From Helichrysum umbraculigerum (taxonomy: Eukaryota; Streptophyta; Magnoliopsida; Asterales; Asteraceae): a stretch of 64,000 bases of DNA. The stretch is from NCBI GenBank assembly GCA_949592205.1, contig CATIUR010000003.1, positions 141,585,259 to 141,649,258 of the forward strand, given 5' to 3'. Below the pieces are notes generated by a model that searched no databases, was not told where the DNA came from, and was given only the letters and a program-made list of their open reading frames with translations. The first letter of the stretch is position 1. Each line of letters starts with the position of its first letter. The translations under genes and the position numbers were made by a program. Shown here piece after piece: positions 35,991 through 48,100 of this stretch.

Positions 35991-36006
35991 AAATTATATC
36001 TTCAAG

Positions 36007-36206
36007 GGTGTGTTTGGTTTGAAGGTATATGAATGGGAATGAAAGTGATAGAGGTTGTTTGTATTGTGAAAAGTGGTATCAAACCCTTCAAATGAAGGGT
36101 TTTTGAAACCCACAAAGGGTGGTTGGTTTGGATATTCATTTTCATTTCGATATTTTAGTTTATGAAATTCATAACTATAGTAATATCCGAAAACAAACTG
36201 AACGCC
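36007..36206. mobile_element. possible small hAT-like MITE
   Basis: The left end reads GGTGTGTTTGGTTTG, and the right end, inverted, GGCGTTCAGTTTG. Such GTGTTTGGTTT-type ends are common in plant hAT MITEs. Matching is imperfect and I could not find a clean target duplication. Confidence 0.4.
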
Positions 36207-36653
36207 TCCTAAAATCATAAAAAGTACTCCGATAACCTTTCCAAAAGTGTCATAAACTAGGTCATCATGAAGAACTCATCATCTTATAAATGACATGTTA
36301 AAGTATTTTGTAACATCTTTATTATATTTCACTTTTTATGTTAAAGAACCCCATATCTTATTATATATTAGTAACTAGTAATTATTAGTAAGTAATAAAG
36401 TATATACTTATAACAATAGAAAAGTAAGTACGCAAAAGTTTGTTTATAAAAGAACAAAGAAGACGACCTATGTAGAGAGAAAAAACAATAGCACGGGTGG
36501 GGGAACTACTCCATTATTTGATATTGAAATATTAAAAAAGTTAGTAAACGTTTATATTTAATGAAAAGCATAGAGATAGTAATAGGCAAGGAATTAAAAG
36601 TGTAATACGGTATGTATCCACATTGAAAAGTAAGTAATCAATTGGCGTTACAA

Positions 36654-36786
36654 AGGGTGTTTGAGATTGGTAATCACTAAGCGCTTATCGGCTTAAAAAT
36701 AAGCAAATAATAACGTGCATTTAAATTGCTGTAAAAATAAGCGAATAAGAAAAATAAACGCTTAGATAAGCAAGTCCAAACACCCT
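36654..36786. mobile_element. 133-base hAT-like MITE
   Basis: Terminal inverted repeats AGGGTGTTTG and CAAACACCCT, each exact over 10 bases. Internal AAGCGCTTA and AATAAGCG units are also arranged as inverted repeats, so the whole element can fold. Flanks (TTACAA and TATAAA) are only partly alike, so the target duplication is uncertain. Confidence 0.6.
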
Positions 36787-37129
36787 TATAAAGATATAAG
36801 GGGCTGATAAAAAGTTGTAACACTTTATTTTGGGTCAGTTTCTCTACAATAGTTCGGTAAAGTTTCCTCTCTTTTAGCTGTTTGAATGTCGATGCTTTAT
36901 TACCACCAGATAGAAAGGCCAAAACTATGTGCAAAAGACTCCAAGAAGGAGCAACAAAGAAGAGGAAAGACCAAATTCAATTCAAGGCCAAAATCAAGAA
37001 CTCACAAAAATAAGCAGTATGCATTCAGAAAGTTAAGATTAATATAGCGAATGATGACTATTATAGTCGTGTAAAAACAAAATATGCATGTTGTATAGTA
37101 GTTGTGTTTAAATTTCAACAAAAGACGCT

Positions 37130-37412
37130 TGAGATTAAATCTCTTCAATAAGAAATCAGAGCCTCAAGATGAACAAGAGTCGTAAAACATACATGCAATA
37201 TTCGAAAGTAAAATAATATGAACATGTCATCTATAGTGACAAACTGACAACTGATAGTTTTGCCGAACAACAACGAATATTGACAATAACTACTTTTCAC
37301 GTTTGAATATACTTGTATTGATAATATTTGGAAACCTGAAGATTTTAAGACCCTAGATGGTCACAACACTTGCACACACTTGAGGACCACCCCTAAAATT
37401 TTCATCCATCAA
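37130..37412 (+). repeat. dispersed repeat, copy 1 (uninterrupted)
   Basis: Shares CTCTTCAATAAGAAAT, AGAGCCTCAAGATG and ACAAGAG with 42782-42826, CCGAACAACA with about 43180, CTTTT..CAC..TTGAATA with 43205-43222, and ACTTGCACACACT with about 44675. Order and direction are the same in both places. It is uninterrupted here, while copy 2 is split by a hAT-like element. Function unknown. Confidence 0.55.
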
Positions 37413-37697
37413 TAATAAGATTAACATTAAAGTTTCAGATAGCAAAACCAAAGCAATTGGTCGAAACAACTACACATGACCTTTGCTTATGATTTATAAT
37501 ATATAAGACACACAAAAGAAGCAAGGAACTCCAAAATCTGTAATATAGACACATTTGAAAGTCTTCCTTTTCACATTTCCCCTCCCCTCCCGATCAAGAA
37601 GACTCACCATTCTATTACACACACAAGATATGACTAAAAGTTGGTGGGGCCGAGCTGGGCAGTACCGGAATGCTTGTTGGCCGGGATAATGACCATG

Positions 37698-39543
37698 TCA
37701 GGATTCCGTATGAGGTGTTTGCATGCAGCAAAACCATTTCTTCTGCAAATCAAAAAGGTGAAAGTAGATTGGTCAAAATTGTGTTTTTACAAGGAATTAC
37801 CATCGTTAGATGTGAAGTCACAAACAAAGTGCCCATTGGTCAATTAATGGATCCCTACAATCTTTAAGTTGAGAATTCAAGTCACTTTGGATACATTAAC
37901 ATATCACTTTATCGACCGGCTCAAAATAAATGTGAAATCCCAAAATCATTTTCAAAATCAAGAAAGTAAGACTTAAAAATAAAAAATAAAAAATAAAGGC
38001 TACGACTCTACAAGGTTGTTCGAAAGCATACTGAAGTGACTTACTGAATGCAATCCTTTCCAACACCAATAGAGGAAAACTGGAAAAATCAAGGGAAAAA
38101 GGGGAAGTAACAAGCAAAAAACATCAATCCCTCAACCCGACTGCTAGAATAATAAAAAGGAGCCAAATTAATATAAAAAAGGACTTGTTTTGCAAACTAC
38201 ATCAAAGCATTAATACAGAGCTCATATTATCTTCTTATGACCAAGGGCTTAATTACCCTGCTCACTCCATCCACACCAGATAATATTTGACGACTACATA
38301 CAGCAATGAACTACAAAATATAGAAGTTTGAAACTGGGGCGCATAGGGTTTATCAGATTTCAACCTCTACAAGTGACACGTATAACTGTATAAGGTTCAT
38401 GATCCAAAGACCAGGGTTGATTCTAATTATGGGCTGGTGGAGTAATGGTTATGAACTTATGCACAATGTACTAGCACGATGAGAAGCTATACAAGTCACA
38501 CAAAAGGTAGATGTGAGTACAAGTGTATGCATTGGCATCACCAACTTTACTATGTAGACTTTCTAATACAAAACCGATTACCAAATTGTAAGGCATAGTT
38601 TTACAGCCAACATAAAATATGGGCAAGGAACTTTTGGCACACAATCATATCATTTAACAACTAACCTAAGCACAAAATCCAGCTAACATAGGAAACATTA
38701 AGGGGCCACTTACAGCTGGGGGTTTCTTTACAGGTGCAGCAGCACGCTTAGAACCAGGATCCACATTTGATGGTGAATCTGGTTTACCACCCGTCTTTTT
38801 CTCATCCCTCGCTTTATTAAATATCACAGTGAAACCCTCAGCTGAAGCTGGATCATTTACATCCCAATCTCCAAACTTTGGCAACGGCCTACCCTTCTCT
38901 TCCTACCAATACACATACAAACTAAACTTTAAACATCAGTTATCAAATAACTTCGGCTTTATTGGTTCTAAGTATAAGAGCATCATAATATGCACAAGCA
39001 GCAATATGAAATATATAATCTAGATGTTACTCAAACAAATATACTAACTGTGATAATGAATAGGTGATTGAAACTGAATGCATGATTAGTCCATTCAGTA
39101 CCAACTAACTTTCGAGCTCAATCAATTCCCATTTATTTTATAAAAAAATTCATCTTTTTTTCAAAATCCGCCACTGGCAATAACATACATCCATAAGCTT
39201 TCAGATTCTTACCGTGAAAGCAAAATCAATCGAAAATTACAAGGAATTGATAAGTTAATAAACCCTAAGATTCAAAATTAGGTCTTAACTTAAATATAAC
39301 CATAGGCTAAGCCAAAAGCCCTAAAGTACTATTCATTCAATATTTCATTATATAATAGTGAAATAAAATCATAATTAGCATGCAAACAATCAAACTGAAT
39401 GATTTTTACAGCAAACAAACATAAAATCAACGTATCGGTCGATCTATAAAGAACAATGAAATAAAGAATAAAATTAGGAAAAATGAACCGTAGTAGCTTA
39501 GATTTATTGAATAAAGGAAAGGAGATTTAACACTTACCGACAT
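37698..39543 (-). CDS. NOI/RIN4-like small protein
   Basis: Three coding exons: 39543-39538 (only ATG TCG), 38902-38714 and 37742-37698; 79 residues. The second exon encodes EEKGRPLPKFGDWDVNDPAS, the NOI motif (PxFGxW) shared with RIN4. The last exon encodes KKWFCC and a short tail ending in TES. The adjacent Cys pair is a likely S-acylation site that holds the protein at the plasma membrane, as in RIN4. RIN4 regulates plant immunity and is a target of bacterial effectors; small NOI proteins are less studied, and a role in secretion or immune signalling is inferred. An apparent longer frame at the end of exon 2 simply reads into the intron past a strong GTAAGT donor. Length fits other short NOI proteins. 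Confidence 0.88.
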
Positions 39544-40349
39544 AGAATCTGAATTTGAAGAAAATATAGAATAGATGCTAGTGTATGAATCACTGTGTGT
39601 TTTATAGAGGAATAATAATATAATATAATAATAATAAATAATTCTGTGAGGCTGGAAAAAGGAAGATGATTGATTTGTAACGAAAGGATTATGTCACTTT
39701 CGGTTTAATTTCAAAGCTCTAAAAAATTAATTGGGAATTTTATTTTATTTTTAGCTTAATTCATATTATTTCATATAAGGTCAACTAATTAATTAATTAA
39801 ATATAAAAAGAAAATCCTAAGTTAGTATTTCATTTTCACAAATAAATCAGGCTGGCATTGACTTAATGAGTATATGAGTTTTTCCGTTATTCATAATGTT
39901 GAATAATGTAAAAAAAATTAAAAAAATAAGTTGAATAATGTAATTTTTTTATTTTTTTTAAAGAAGTTGAATAAAGTAGTTGAAACGTGGTTTTTTAACC
40001 CCCGTATCACGACAAGATAAAAGAAATTACGTTTTCCGACTTTAATACAGGGAATATGAAAATACTAATGTATAAGAATTGGACACAAGTGAGATGAGCA
40101 TGCAATATTTAAGCCGGTTATGTCAATTCATTTTGATTTTTAATGAGAAAATGTAATGTAAATACGAGTAAGGGGTACGTTGTTAGATATAAAGAGAGAA
40201 AAGGAAAAGAATACAAATATGGTGAATCACTATTATGTGTTGCTCATTTGCAACTTTTTAGTTCCATGAAAAAGTGAACATGAAAAGAGGTTATGTTTGG
40301 TACGTAAAAAGACAAATTGAATAGTTCGATTAAAAATGTTGCCTTAGGT
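39544..40349. other. promoter of the NOI gene and intergenic DNA
   Basis: Upstream region of the NOI gene, AT-rich, with AATAATA runs near 39610-39640 and poly-A/T tracts near 39910-39960. No other gene seen. Confidence 0.45.
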
Positions 40350-40354
40350 GAACC

Positions 40355-42514
40355 TGTAAGGCCCGACCTTTTTCCAACTACATATTTTAATGTTTTCAAA
40401 CCAAAACATATCATTAGAATATTATATTTCGAAATCGGAAGCGCAAGTCCCCCAAAACAAAACATTTACCGACTTACAATGCTTCCAAGTTTAACGACGA
40501 CCAAAAATATGACAACATTAGTTAAGTAATTACAACCTATATTAACACAACCCATATGAACACAAAACGGGCCTTATATAAAACGTTTCCAAAAGATCAG
40601 AGTTGCGTCAAGCTTAGTCAAACTTCCCGTCTTCATCTACAACCCGAACATCTACATCAACTAACCACAATCTGCAAAACATTAAACAACGAGGGATTAG
40701 CTTATTGCTAAGTGAATGGAACCGTAACCGACGGTTCAACCCATTCATAACAAGTCTTACAACAAGATAAATCACAACAAGTAAAACACATAAGCACATA
40801 GCGTCAAGAGGACCGGCGGCTCCTGGTATACAACCAACCCAGAAACCACGACCACTGTATGCCATTCGCAGTGATCTACCGATAGCCTGAGTACTACCTT
40901 CACTGACTAGGTTTATTCTCAACTATGTGTATCAAGGAAACCTAGACAGCTACACAATAGTACCCAAACCCAACCAACCAATGTTGACCTCTGAAATCAA
41001 CCACATTGCAAGCAACAATGCAATAGCAACCAACAACTAGCAACAGTTCAACAACTGATAGCAACTGAGCAACAAGACAATAATCACACAACAATAACCA
41101 AGTTTCATAGATAACTCAACTATCAACAATATAACTAAACAACTGAATATAACATAACCAATATCTATCCTGGTTTACCCGTTGTAACCGAACCCGTTAC
41201 AACTGGTTTGAACCGAGGACTACAATTCCACTCACCGAATATTATCGTCTGATCACCAACTCAGTGGTCTAATCTTACTGAGTGGCCGCCCGCTTATCTG
41301 AGAACACAAAGATAACAAGTCAATAACTCGTCTCATAATCATCATCATAACATATTTATCAAATCAAGTAATCTCTAAAGTCTAAGTAAACAAAAGTTCA
41401 ATCAGAATTGAAATTAAAAATCCCGAACTAATGTTTAAAAACTGTAAAATGTCATTTTCGACCCCTAAATGACCCCGAATGGCCAAAAACCACCTAGGCT
41501 ATTAGAATATAGTTTTGATCATTGGGCCGTTTCCTAGTGAACATGTGAATCTCATCCCAAACCGAGTTAATGAAATTGTTACATAACCGTGACCCTGAAA
41601 AGACTTACGCATTTTCAAAATTTACACAACTTGTCAAAATTATTCATGCAAACGCGATCCGGACTATAGGGGCTGGATCGCGTTCACCTTAAGAAAACGT
41701 TCTGTCATCGAAATACACTTGGCAACGCGATCCGGAATAACGGGCTGGATCGCGTTCGATAGTTCAAAATCCGATTTAGCCAAAATTATAACTAAGGAAC
41801 GCGATCCGGGAAAAGGGTCAGGATCGCGTTCACGCGTTCAAAACGACCTGCACTTTTCAGCAAGAACACTACATGAACCAAAACCCCAAAATCACAAAAA
41901 AAAACCCAGTTTGCAACTCGAAATTACCAAAGAAAATAACCGCCACATCAACCACTAACATTTCTACCATTTAATCATCATATGATCATGTAAAATCGTC
42001 ATATAATCATCTAGGAACATCAAACACATGATATTTAACCTTCAATTCAAACAAATCACATATCCACTTTATTTACCCAATCTTTATGAAATATACTCAA
42101 GAACACAAAAAAGAGACTTACAATTCAATGGAAGAAGAAGCTAGAGATGATGATGAACTATTTGATTATTACTAACTTGAATCTCAATTTGTTTGATTGA
42201 TTTTCATTGAAGAAGAATTTAGAGAGAGTTTAGAAAAATGAAGAAATGGTAGGGGATAATGATCCAGACATTTCCACCGCCCCACTTTTATTATTAGTAT
42301 AAATTATACCCCTTTCTAAGCCTATTGTCTGGAACCCGAAAATACCCGTAAGTCAAAATACTTTTATTTTACCGTCAACTTTGTTTATTTAAAATAAATA
42401 ATATTTTATTAGTCACAATTAATTCTGATGCTCTTTTACTTGTTTATTCTTAAATAAACCAACCAAACTTATAAAAATACAATTTATTTCCAGGCCCAGA
42501 AACATGATGTTACA
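40355..42514 (-). mobile_element. solo LTR of a Ty3/gypsy element
   Basis: 2160 bases from TGTAAGGCCC to GATGTTACA with the same 5 bases, GAACC, on each side (40350-40354 and 42515-42519). It resembles the outer LTR in layout and in several blocks, for example TATTGTCTGGAACC and TTTTACCGT, so it belongs to a related family. It has three palindromic units built on AACGCGATCC...GGATCGCGTT at 41651-41684, 41724-41756 and 41798-41830. No internal region remains, as expected after recombination between two LTRs. Orientation is inferred from similarity to the outer LTR. Confidence 0.9.
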
Positions 42515-42677
42515 GAACCACCCAAAAAAATGATGTTGCTCAAATTTGACTTTTTTTATAAGAAAACTTAGAAGAGTCACAAACATATGTACAATATTTA
42601 TTATGAAATATGAAAAAAATCAGGAAAGTATAAGGATTTTGGATAGAATGGAAGTACCAATGGAAGGGTGCCATGTG

Positions 42678-43110
42678 TACAAAGAGAATACACACACGTT
42701 AAAAACCCATTTACCCCCTAACTTAAATATCTCACAAACGATAAATCGAAAAATTATACCTCTAATCAATTTGAAAATAATCTCTTCAATAAGAAATTAG
42801 AGCCTCAAGATGTACAAGAGTCCGAAACCCCAAAACCCAAACCCTAAACCTTAACCCCTAAACCCCAAACCCTAAACCCTAACCCCTAAACCCCAAACCC
42901 TAAACGCAACATTTTAACACATGTGTTAGTAAATTGTAAAACCCACCAAAAAACATGAAGAAAAAAAATTCGTCGAAAGTATGTCTTGATGGACGGCAAA
43001 TCGAAGATGATCAAACGCTGAATCTAATGGTGCAATTTTCATAATTTTTCGATTTGTCGTTTGTGAGATATTTAAGTTAGGGGGTAAATGGGTTTTGTAT
43101 TCTCTTTGTA
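42678..43110. mobile_element. inverted-repeat element enclosing telomere-like repeats
   Basis: Long inverted arms: 42678-42757 and 43041-43110 match almost perfectly except for a short insertion in the left arm (near 42693), and both contain CCCATTTACCCCCTAACTT and ATCTCACAAACGA. The 283 bases between hold a degenerate telomere-like tract and part of dispersed repeat copy 2. No coding potential. It may be a fold-back element or a DNA-break repair product. Confidence 0.6.
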
Positions 43111-43222
43111 TAAATGACTCTATGAAATATAATGATATTAAAATGTTATCGGATAATGTGACTAATAAAAGTTTCACCGAACAACACTAACGTCGAACGA
43201 TATCCCTTTTCCCACTTGAATA
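42766..43222 (+). repeat. dispersed repeat, copy 2, left part
   Basis: Homologous to copy 1 (from 37130) at 42782-42826 and again at about 43130-43222, with the telomere-like tract and right inverted arm between. It stops at CTTGAATA, the target site of the hAT-like element. Confidence 0.5.
42824..42906. repeat. degenerate interstitial telomere-like repeat
   Basis: About 80 bases of AAACCCT, AACCCCT and AAACCCC units, close to the plant telomere repeat (CCCTAAA)n but irregular. It lies between two inverted arms and next to the dispersed repeat. Both flanks are ordinary sequence, so it is not a chromosome end. Confidence 0.85.
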
Positions 43223-44619
43223 CAATGTTTTGAAAACCGGTTCGAACCGGCCGGTTCGACCTGTTCGACCGGATCCGGAAGAGAGAACGAGTGAGAATGG
43301 ACCGGTTTTTGACTATTTTGAGAATCGGGTTAGACCGTTGACTTTTCCGGTTGAACCGGTTTTTGACGAACCGGTTGAACCGGTTTTTGATTTTTTATTT
43401 TTGTTTTTTGTGTTTTTTTGTTTTTTTGTTTTTTTTTGTTTTTATATTTTTATTATAACTTTATTATATTATAGTTGTTGGAAATAGGGAAAAATCTTAG
43501 AAAATATAATTTTTTTAAAAAAAATACTTAGAAAAATGGAGTTTTTGACTTAACCATTGTATGTTGAAAATGTATTTGCAAAAAGATTGTGGTGTTAAAT
43601 ATATTTGCCAAAAACCATTATTCTCTCCTTTTTTTTTACCCCACCTCCCTATTTTTTACCCCACATACCTATTTCTTTCTCCCTCTTATCAATTTACACA
43701 CACATTTGGGGTAATTTGTGGATAAGGAGTCTTTTTTCAAAATTAAATATACAACATTTACACAGATATATGCAAAAAAAAAAATCATACATCTTATTAT
43801 TCAAGCAAATTACCATGATCCACTTTATGCTTATAAACACTTTCCTCAACTAGTGTACAAATGGAATTCAAAACTTCACACCAAATAAATAATTAACAAA
43901 TCAATAAAGAAACATCACGTATCATATATTTGCACTAAACAGTCTTCAGGTGAAAGTGCTCGAAATAATATTCAGATACTAGACTCAACTGTCGTTAAAA
44001 AAACAGTCTCTAGAAGAAGAATGATTTGTAATATTCCTAAGTCTTTCTACCATAACAATTAAATGAAACTACTTCAAAGCAATATGTTAGAATCAATGAA
44101 AAAACAAAGTGCTCCAAATAGTCCATTTCCATCCATTGATACCGGCCTGTTATCACAACAATGATTTTTATCAGGACTAAAATAGCAAAAAATCATTTAA
44201 TATGTTAATGGAAAAAAATGAATAATTAAGTTACCTTTATAAGAGCTTAATCGTAATATGTATATGAAGGTGCGAACTGGAAAGAATAAGTGACAGGTTT
44301 TAATTCTCAAAAGGGAGGAGACGTATGTAGATGCTAGGGTTTTTTAACCGGCTTTTATATTTTTAACGTTTGATAAGGTATTTGATTTGCTTAGGAAAAG
44401 AGAATAAAATGGATTTAGGCAAATACTTTTGAAACCACAATCTTCTTGCAAATATATTCTCGATACACTATGGGTAAGGCAAAAACTCAGAAAAATGCAT
44501 AAAACAAAAAAAAAAAAATTTATTTTAATGGTGAACCGGTCCGACCGGCCGGTTGAACCGGTTCGACCGGAATCAGCCACCTTTCCGGTTCGCTTAAAAA
44601 ACCGAGTTTTAAAACATTG
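43223..44619. mobile_element. hAT-like non-autonomous transposon, 1.4 kb
   Basis: Perfect 8-base target duplication CTTGAATA at 43215-43222 and 44620-44627, the length typical of hAT. Ends are inverted: CAATGTTTTGAAAACCGGTT on the left and, inverted, CAATGTTTTAAAACTCGGTT on the right. Next to both ends lie dense clusters of GAACCGGTT and CCGGCCGG palindromes (43240-43395; 44527-44590). The 1.1 kb interior is AT-rich without a transposase, so it must be mobilised in trans. Confidence 0.8.
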
Positions 44620-44700
44620 CTTGAATATATTAGTGGTGACCACAATGCTTTTAAGGCTATATACGGTTGCGCTACTTGCACACACTCAAGGGTGACACTA
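44620..44700 (+). repeat. dispersed repeat, copy 2, right part
   Basis: Continues the repeat after the hAT-like element. Shared with copy 1 are TTGAATATA and ACTTGCACACACT in the same order (about 37305-37385). Confidence 0.45.
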
Positions 44701-44986
44701 CTTTCTTCAAAGGAATTGCATCGCCCATGCATAATCAATGTTCGCTCTTTATCTGAGAAAGCAGCATCAAAATTGTTCATTTGCGAGCTAAATTTAACAA
44801 ATCCAAATTAATGGTATAAAACCAACTTTTCACCATTTAATCGTTATGTGAAATAATTTTATATTAAGAAGACGTTCTAATAGTATGAGCGATCAAAAAT
44901 GTGAAGGATTTACATCTAGATAACATAGCAGCGGCTAAAACAATTAATGGCGTTTCAGGAACCATAGCGTTCAGCAGAACATATGA

Positions 44987-45132
44987 CTAGCCAAACCCAA
45001 AACCTTCACTAGCTTCATGAATAGCAAGCAGCAATCGTTCCTGAAGCTGTTCTTTTGATGTGTATTCAGGAAGATCTAATTGGTTGAAGCTGAAAATTTT
45101 GCAATAATGAACAAATTGTGAGTTACATAAAA

Positions 45133-45168
<36 letters not shown>

Positions 45169-48100
45169 AATAAAAAGGAACAAAATAGCAAGCAACTTTA
45201 AAGAATACCAACCATGTGTGAGCCGATGGCAGCCTCTCTGGAGCTCCATATGCTTTGTGAATTTGAAATCTCTGAGGACCAGATATACCTTGCAATGCTT
45301 TAAAGCCTTCCAATGGAACCTAAGCAACATATACAAGTAATACATATATATATTAGCTATCAATTGTTATTATCTTAACCAAGTATCATTACAAAGTCTT
45401 GCCACGCATGATACTCACACAAAATATGCCACTTCATTTATAGAAGTATGATAGAAAGGAAATTTATGTGTTCTTATATTATAAATATATGTAACTGATA
45501 ATATTTGAACATAGTTTGTAATTTATTCAACATACATTTAATTGAAGTCCACCAAAAAAATAGTTGAAAGCAATTACTAGTAGTATTTTTGATCGTCAAG
45601 GAAATTAAGATTCTACAGCGAACATTGAAATACTTTTATACATAGTTATAATAGATAATAGTTATAATAGATAAAGATAATACCTCTAAGATATAAAATA
45701 CAATAAGCCTCTCAGCTAATAACTAATGTGAATATTCAAAATTATATATTTTAACGATAATTATGTCAGTAACTAGCATACCTTTGATGTACCAGTAACA
45801 AATTGTAGCAATCTTGCCCTGTCTTCTTTGTTGAATGCTTTGACAACCTCCCAAAACCACACAACTACATTAGAACCTACAGTGTATCCTGTATATTCAG
45901 CGTTGGCCTTCAGATCATCCACTGCATTAACAAGAAATTAGCTTATGATATTTATAAAAAAATTATTACAAATATAATATGTACAGGTAAGCCAACTCAC
46001 AATCGATTTCAGGAAGCCCACTGATCAGCAGCTCAAGCTCTTTATCGTTAAAAATAGAAATGAGGTCACGGGGTATCAACTCGTTAAAACCATCCAGAAA
46101 GGAATTAATTTGAGGACGTATCGCATTTGTAAGTATGTGTTCTGCTACAAGATCCACATATTCATGCTTCGTTTCTTCTGTGACTCTTATATTCCGTCCA
46201 CCCGGTTTAAGCTCATAATCAGTGACCTTTTCCAATACAAACGAAACACAACATTCAGTAATTTATTTATGCAATCAAATGAGTATTAACATGTGATTTT
46301 GGACTGTGTACGCACCTCCGTCTTCTCATAGAGTATGTGCTTTTCTTCATCAGCATCCATGCTAAATGTCAGGTCCAGTATGTCACTTACATCATTCTGA
46401 TACAAAAAACAGTGGTATTTACAATCCAGCATGCAAGAGTAATGAAGTAATGTAATCTCTAGAAGTAGAAAACAACATTAACCTTGGTGGATAATGACTA
46501 TAATCCGTATCTTAAAAAGTACTTACCTCCAGCAACCATTTCAGGTTCTTGTAATAATCAGGATCAACGGCCTCTATATCATGATATGTAACCTTCACAC
46601 CAAGAATATGCTTATAGAAGGATCGGGTGAAGTAAACGTCCAAGAGTTGCCCATCAAACAGCGCTTTAGCAACCTATAACAAGAACATTAACCCTCATTA
46701 TACATCAATGGAAGCATAGGTTGTATTATTGTTAAATAAATGTCTCGTTTTTTTTGTTTTTTGTTTTTCAAATAAAAAAGAAGGATTCTTAGAAAGGGTA
46801 CCACGCGGCCCACAAATTTGAAGTAAGAAAGATGCTCAGTCTGATATACAGAGTTGGGATTAGGCTGGAATGTTGCATTGTTTCCTCCAGTTGTAAAAAG
46901 CAAAGCTCCTTTATCAAATATTACTCTAGATAGCAATTGATACCATTCTCTAGTCAAACCACCAGCATCAATACCCTCTTCACCTTGAAAATGCACATTT
47001 AAACGTCCTTTTAAGTCCTGAGTGGGTCGCATCCGTAGCTGATTATAGGAATCTTCAAGAACATATGCCCTTCGAACACTTATTCTCAATGGACCAGTTA
47101 GATGTTGATCATGTTGCTGTCTAATTCTAGAACGGAAATAAGACCTTTTGTTGTCAAAATCAATTAACCTTGGTGCTTTCAGCATCATAGACAGTGACTT
47201 CTCCAACAAGCCAGGATTTTGTCTAACAAAGGCATTCAAAAGGCGTCGATGCTTCTCAGCAAATCTAGCAAATGTCACTGCACCATCAATTCCTGCTCCA
47301 CTTGGTGATGAATTTCCAGATAACTCCTTCACTTCACGCGCTGTTGCAAAGGCATCATCTTGTTGTAGAAGAGAATTGTTTGCTTGAAGCTTTTCACATA
47401 GGACCAAAAAGGCCTCAATGAAGGGCAAGAGTCTCTGAGTTCCAGGGGGTAGAGGAGGCGTTAAAGATGAAGCACCAGCGCCCGGCACATGCTCACCCGT
47501 ATTGGCATTTGACACAACCGAAGAGAGCGAGCCCTGAGCCAGCTGTGACTCGGTCACACTTATACACTCACTTAATTCTTGCCATAATGGCTCAAGAGAA
47601 AGATTTAATTTCCGCATAGTAACATGCTCTTGATTGTCATCATTTTTCACATCCTTACTGCCATCAATATCAGGTACTGTGAGTGAGCTAAGTGTTTGCA
47701 GGATTCTTAAAACAGCCGCGCCAGCCATTGACCCCGCACTTAAACCCAACATATGTGTGTTTCTTAGTGTGATGAGTTCACGGATAGCGGACCCGCTCAG
47801 ACTATGAGCTAAATCTGAAAGCTCTATAATGAAGAACTTTCTATGTGATGAAACAACTGAGGCCAATTTTTTCAGAACTTCCCCGGTAAGCAGGTAAACT
47901 TTATCTGATAGCCTAGTGAAGAAATCATTCAGGTGTTAAGGTTTTAAAAAGATGCAATATATAAAAATATATCATTAGACACTAAACATTACCCCTCGTG
48001 CCCAAGAAGGCTGCATAAATTATGTAGATCAGGTTGAGGCAGCTTCATGAAGATGTCATACATGTTGACACTTTTGGAGTCATCTGAGATAGATAATCCA

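Noticed and set aside
38666..38884. 72-residue NOI protein ending in LAGFCA
   Set aside because: The tail is intron read-through past a GTAAGT donor; the proper end with the Cys pair is in the exon at 37698-37742.
39160..39180. Second copy of the hAT-like end (ATCCGCCACTGG)
   Set aside because: Only one end is visible, without a partner or target duplication; at most a remnant.
42824..42906. Chromosome end
   Set aside because: The telomere-like tract is short, irregular and flanked on both sides by unique and repeat DNA.
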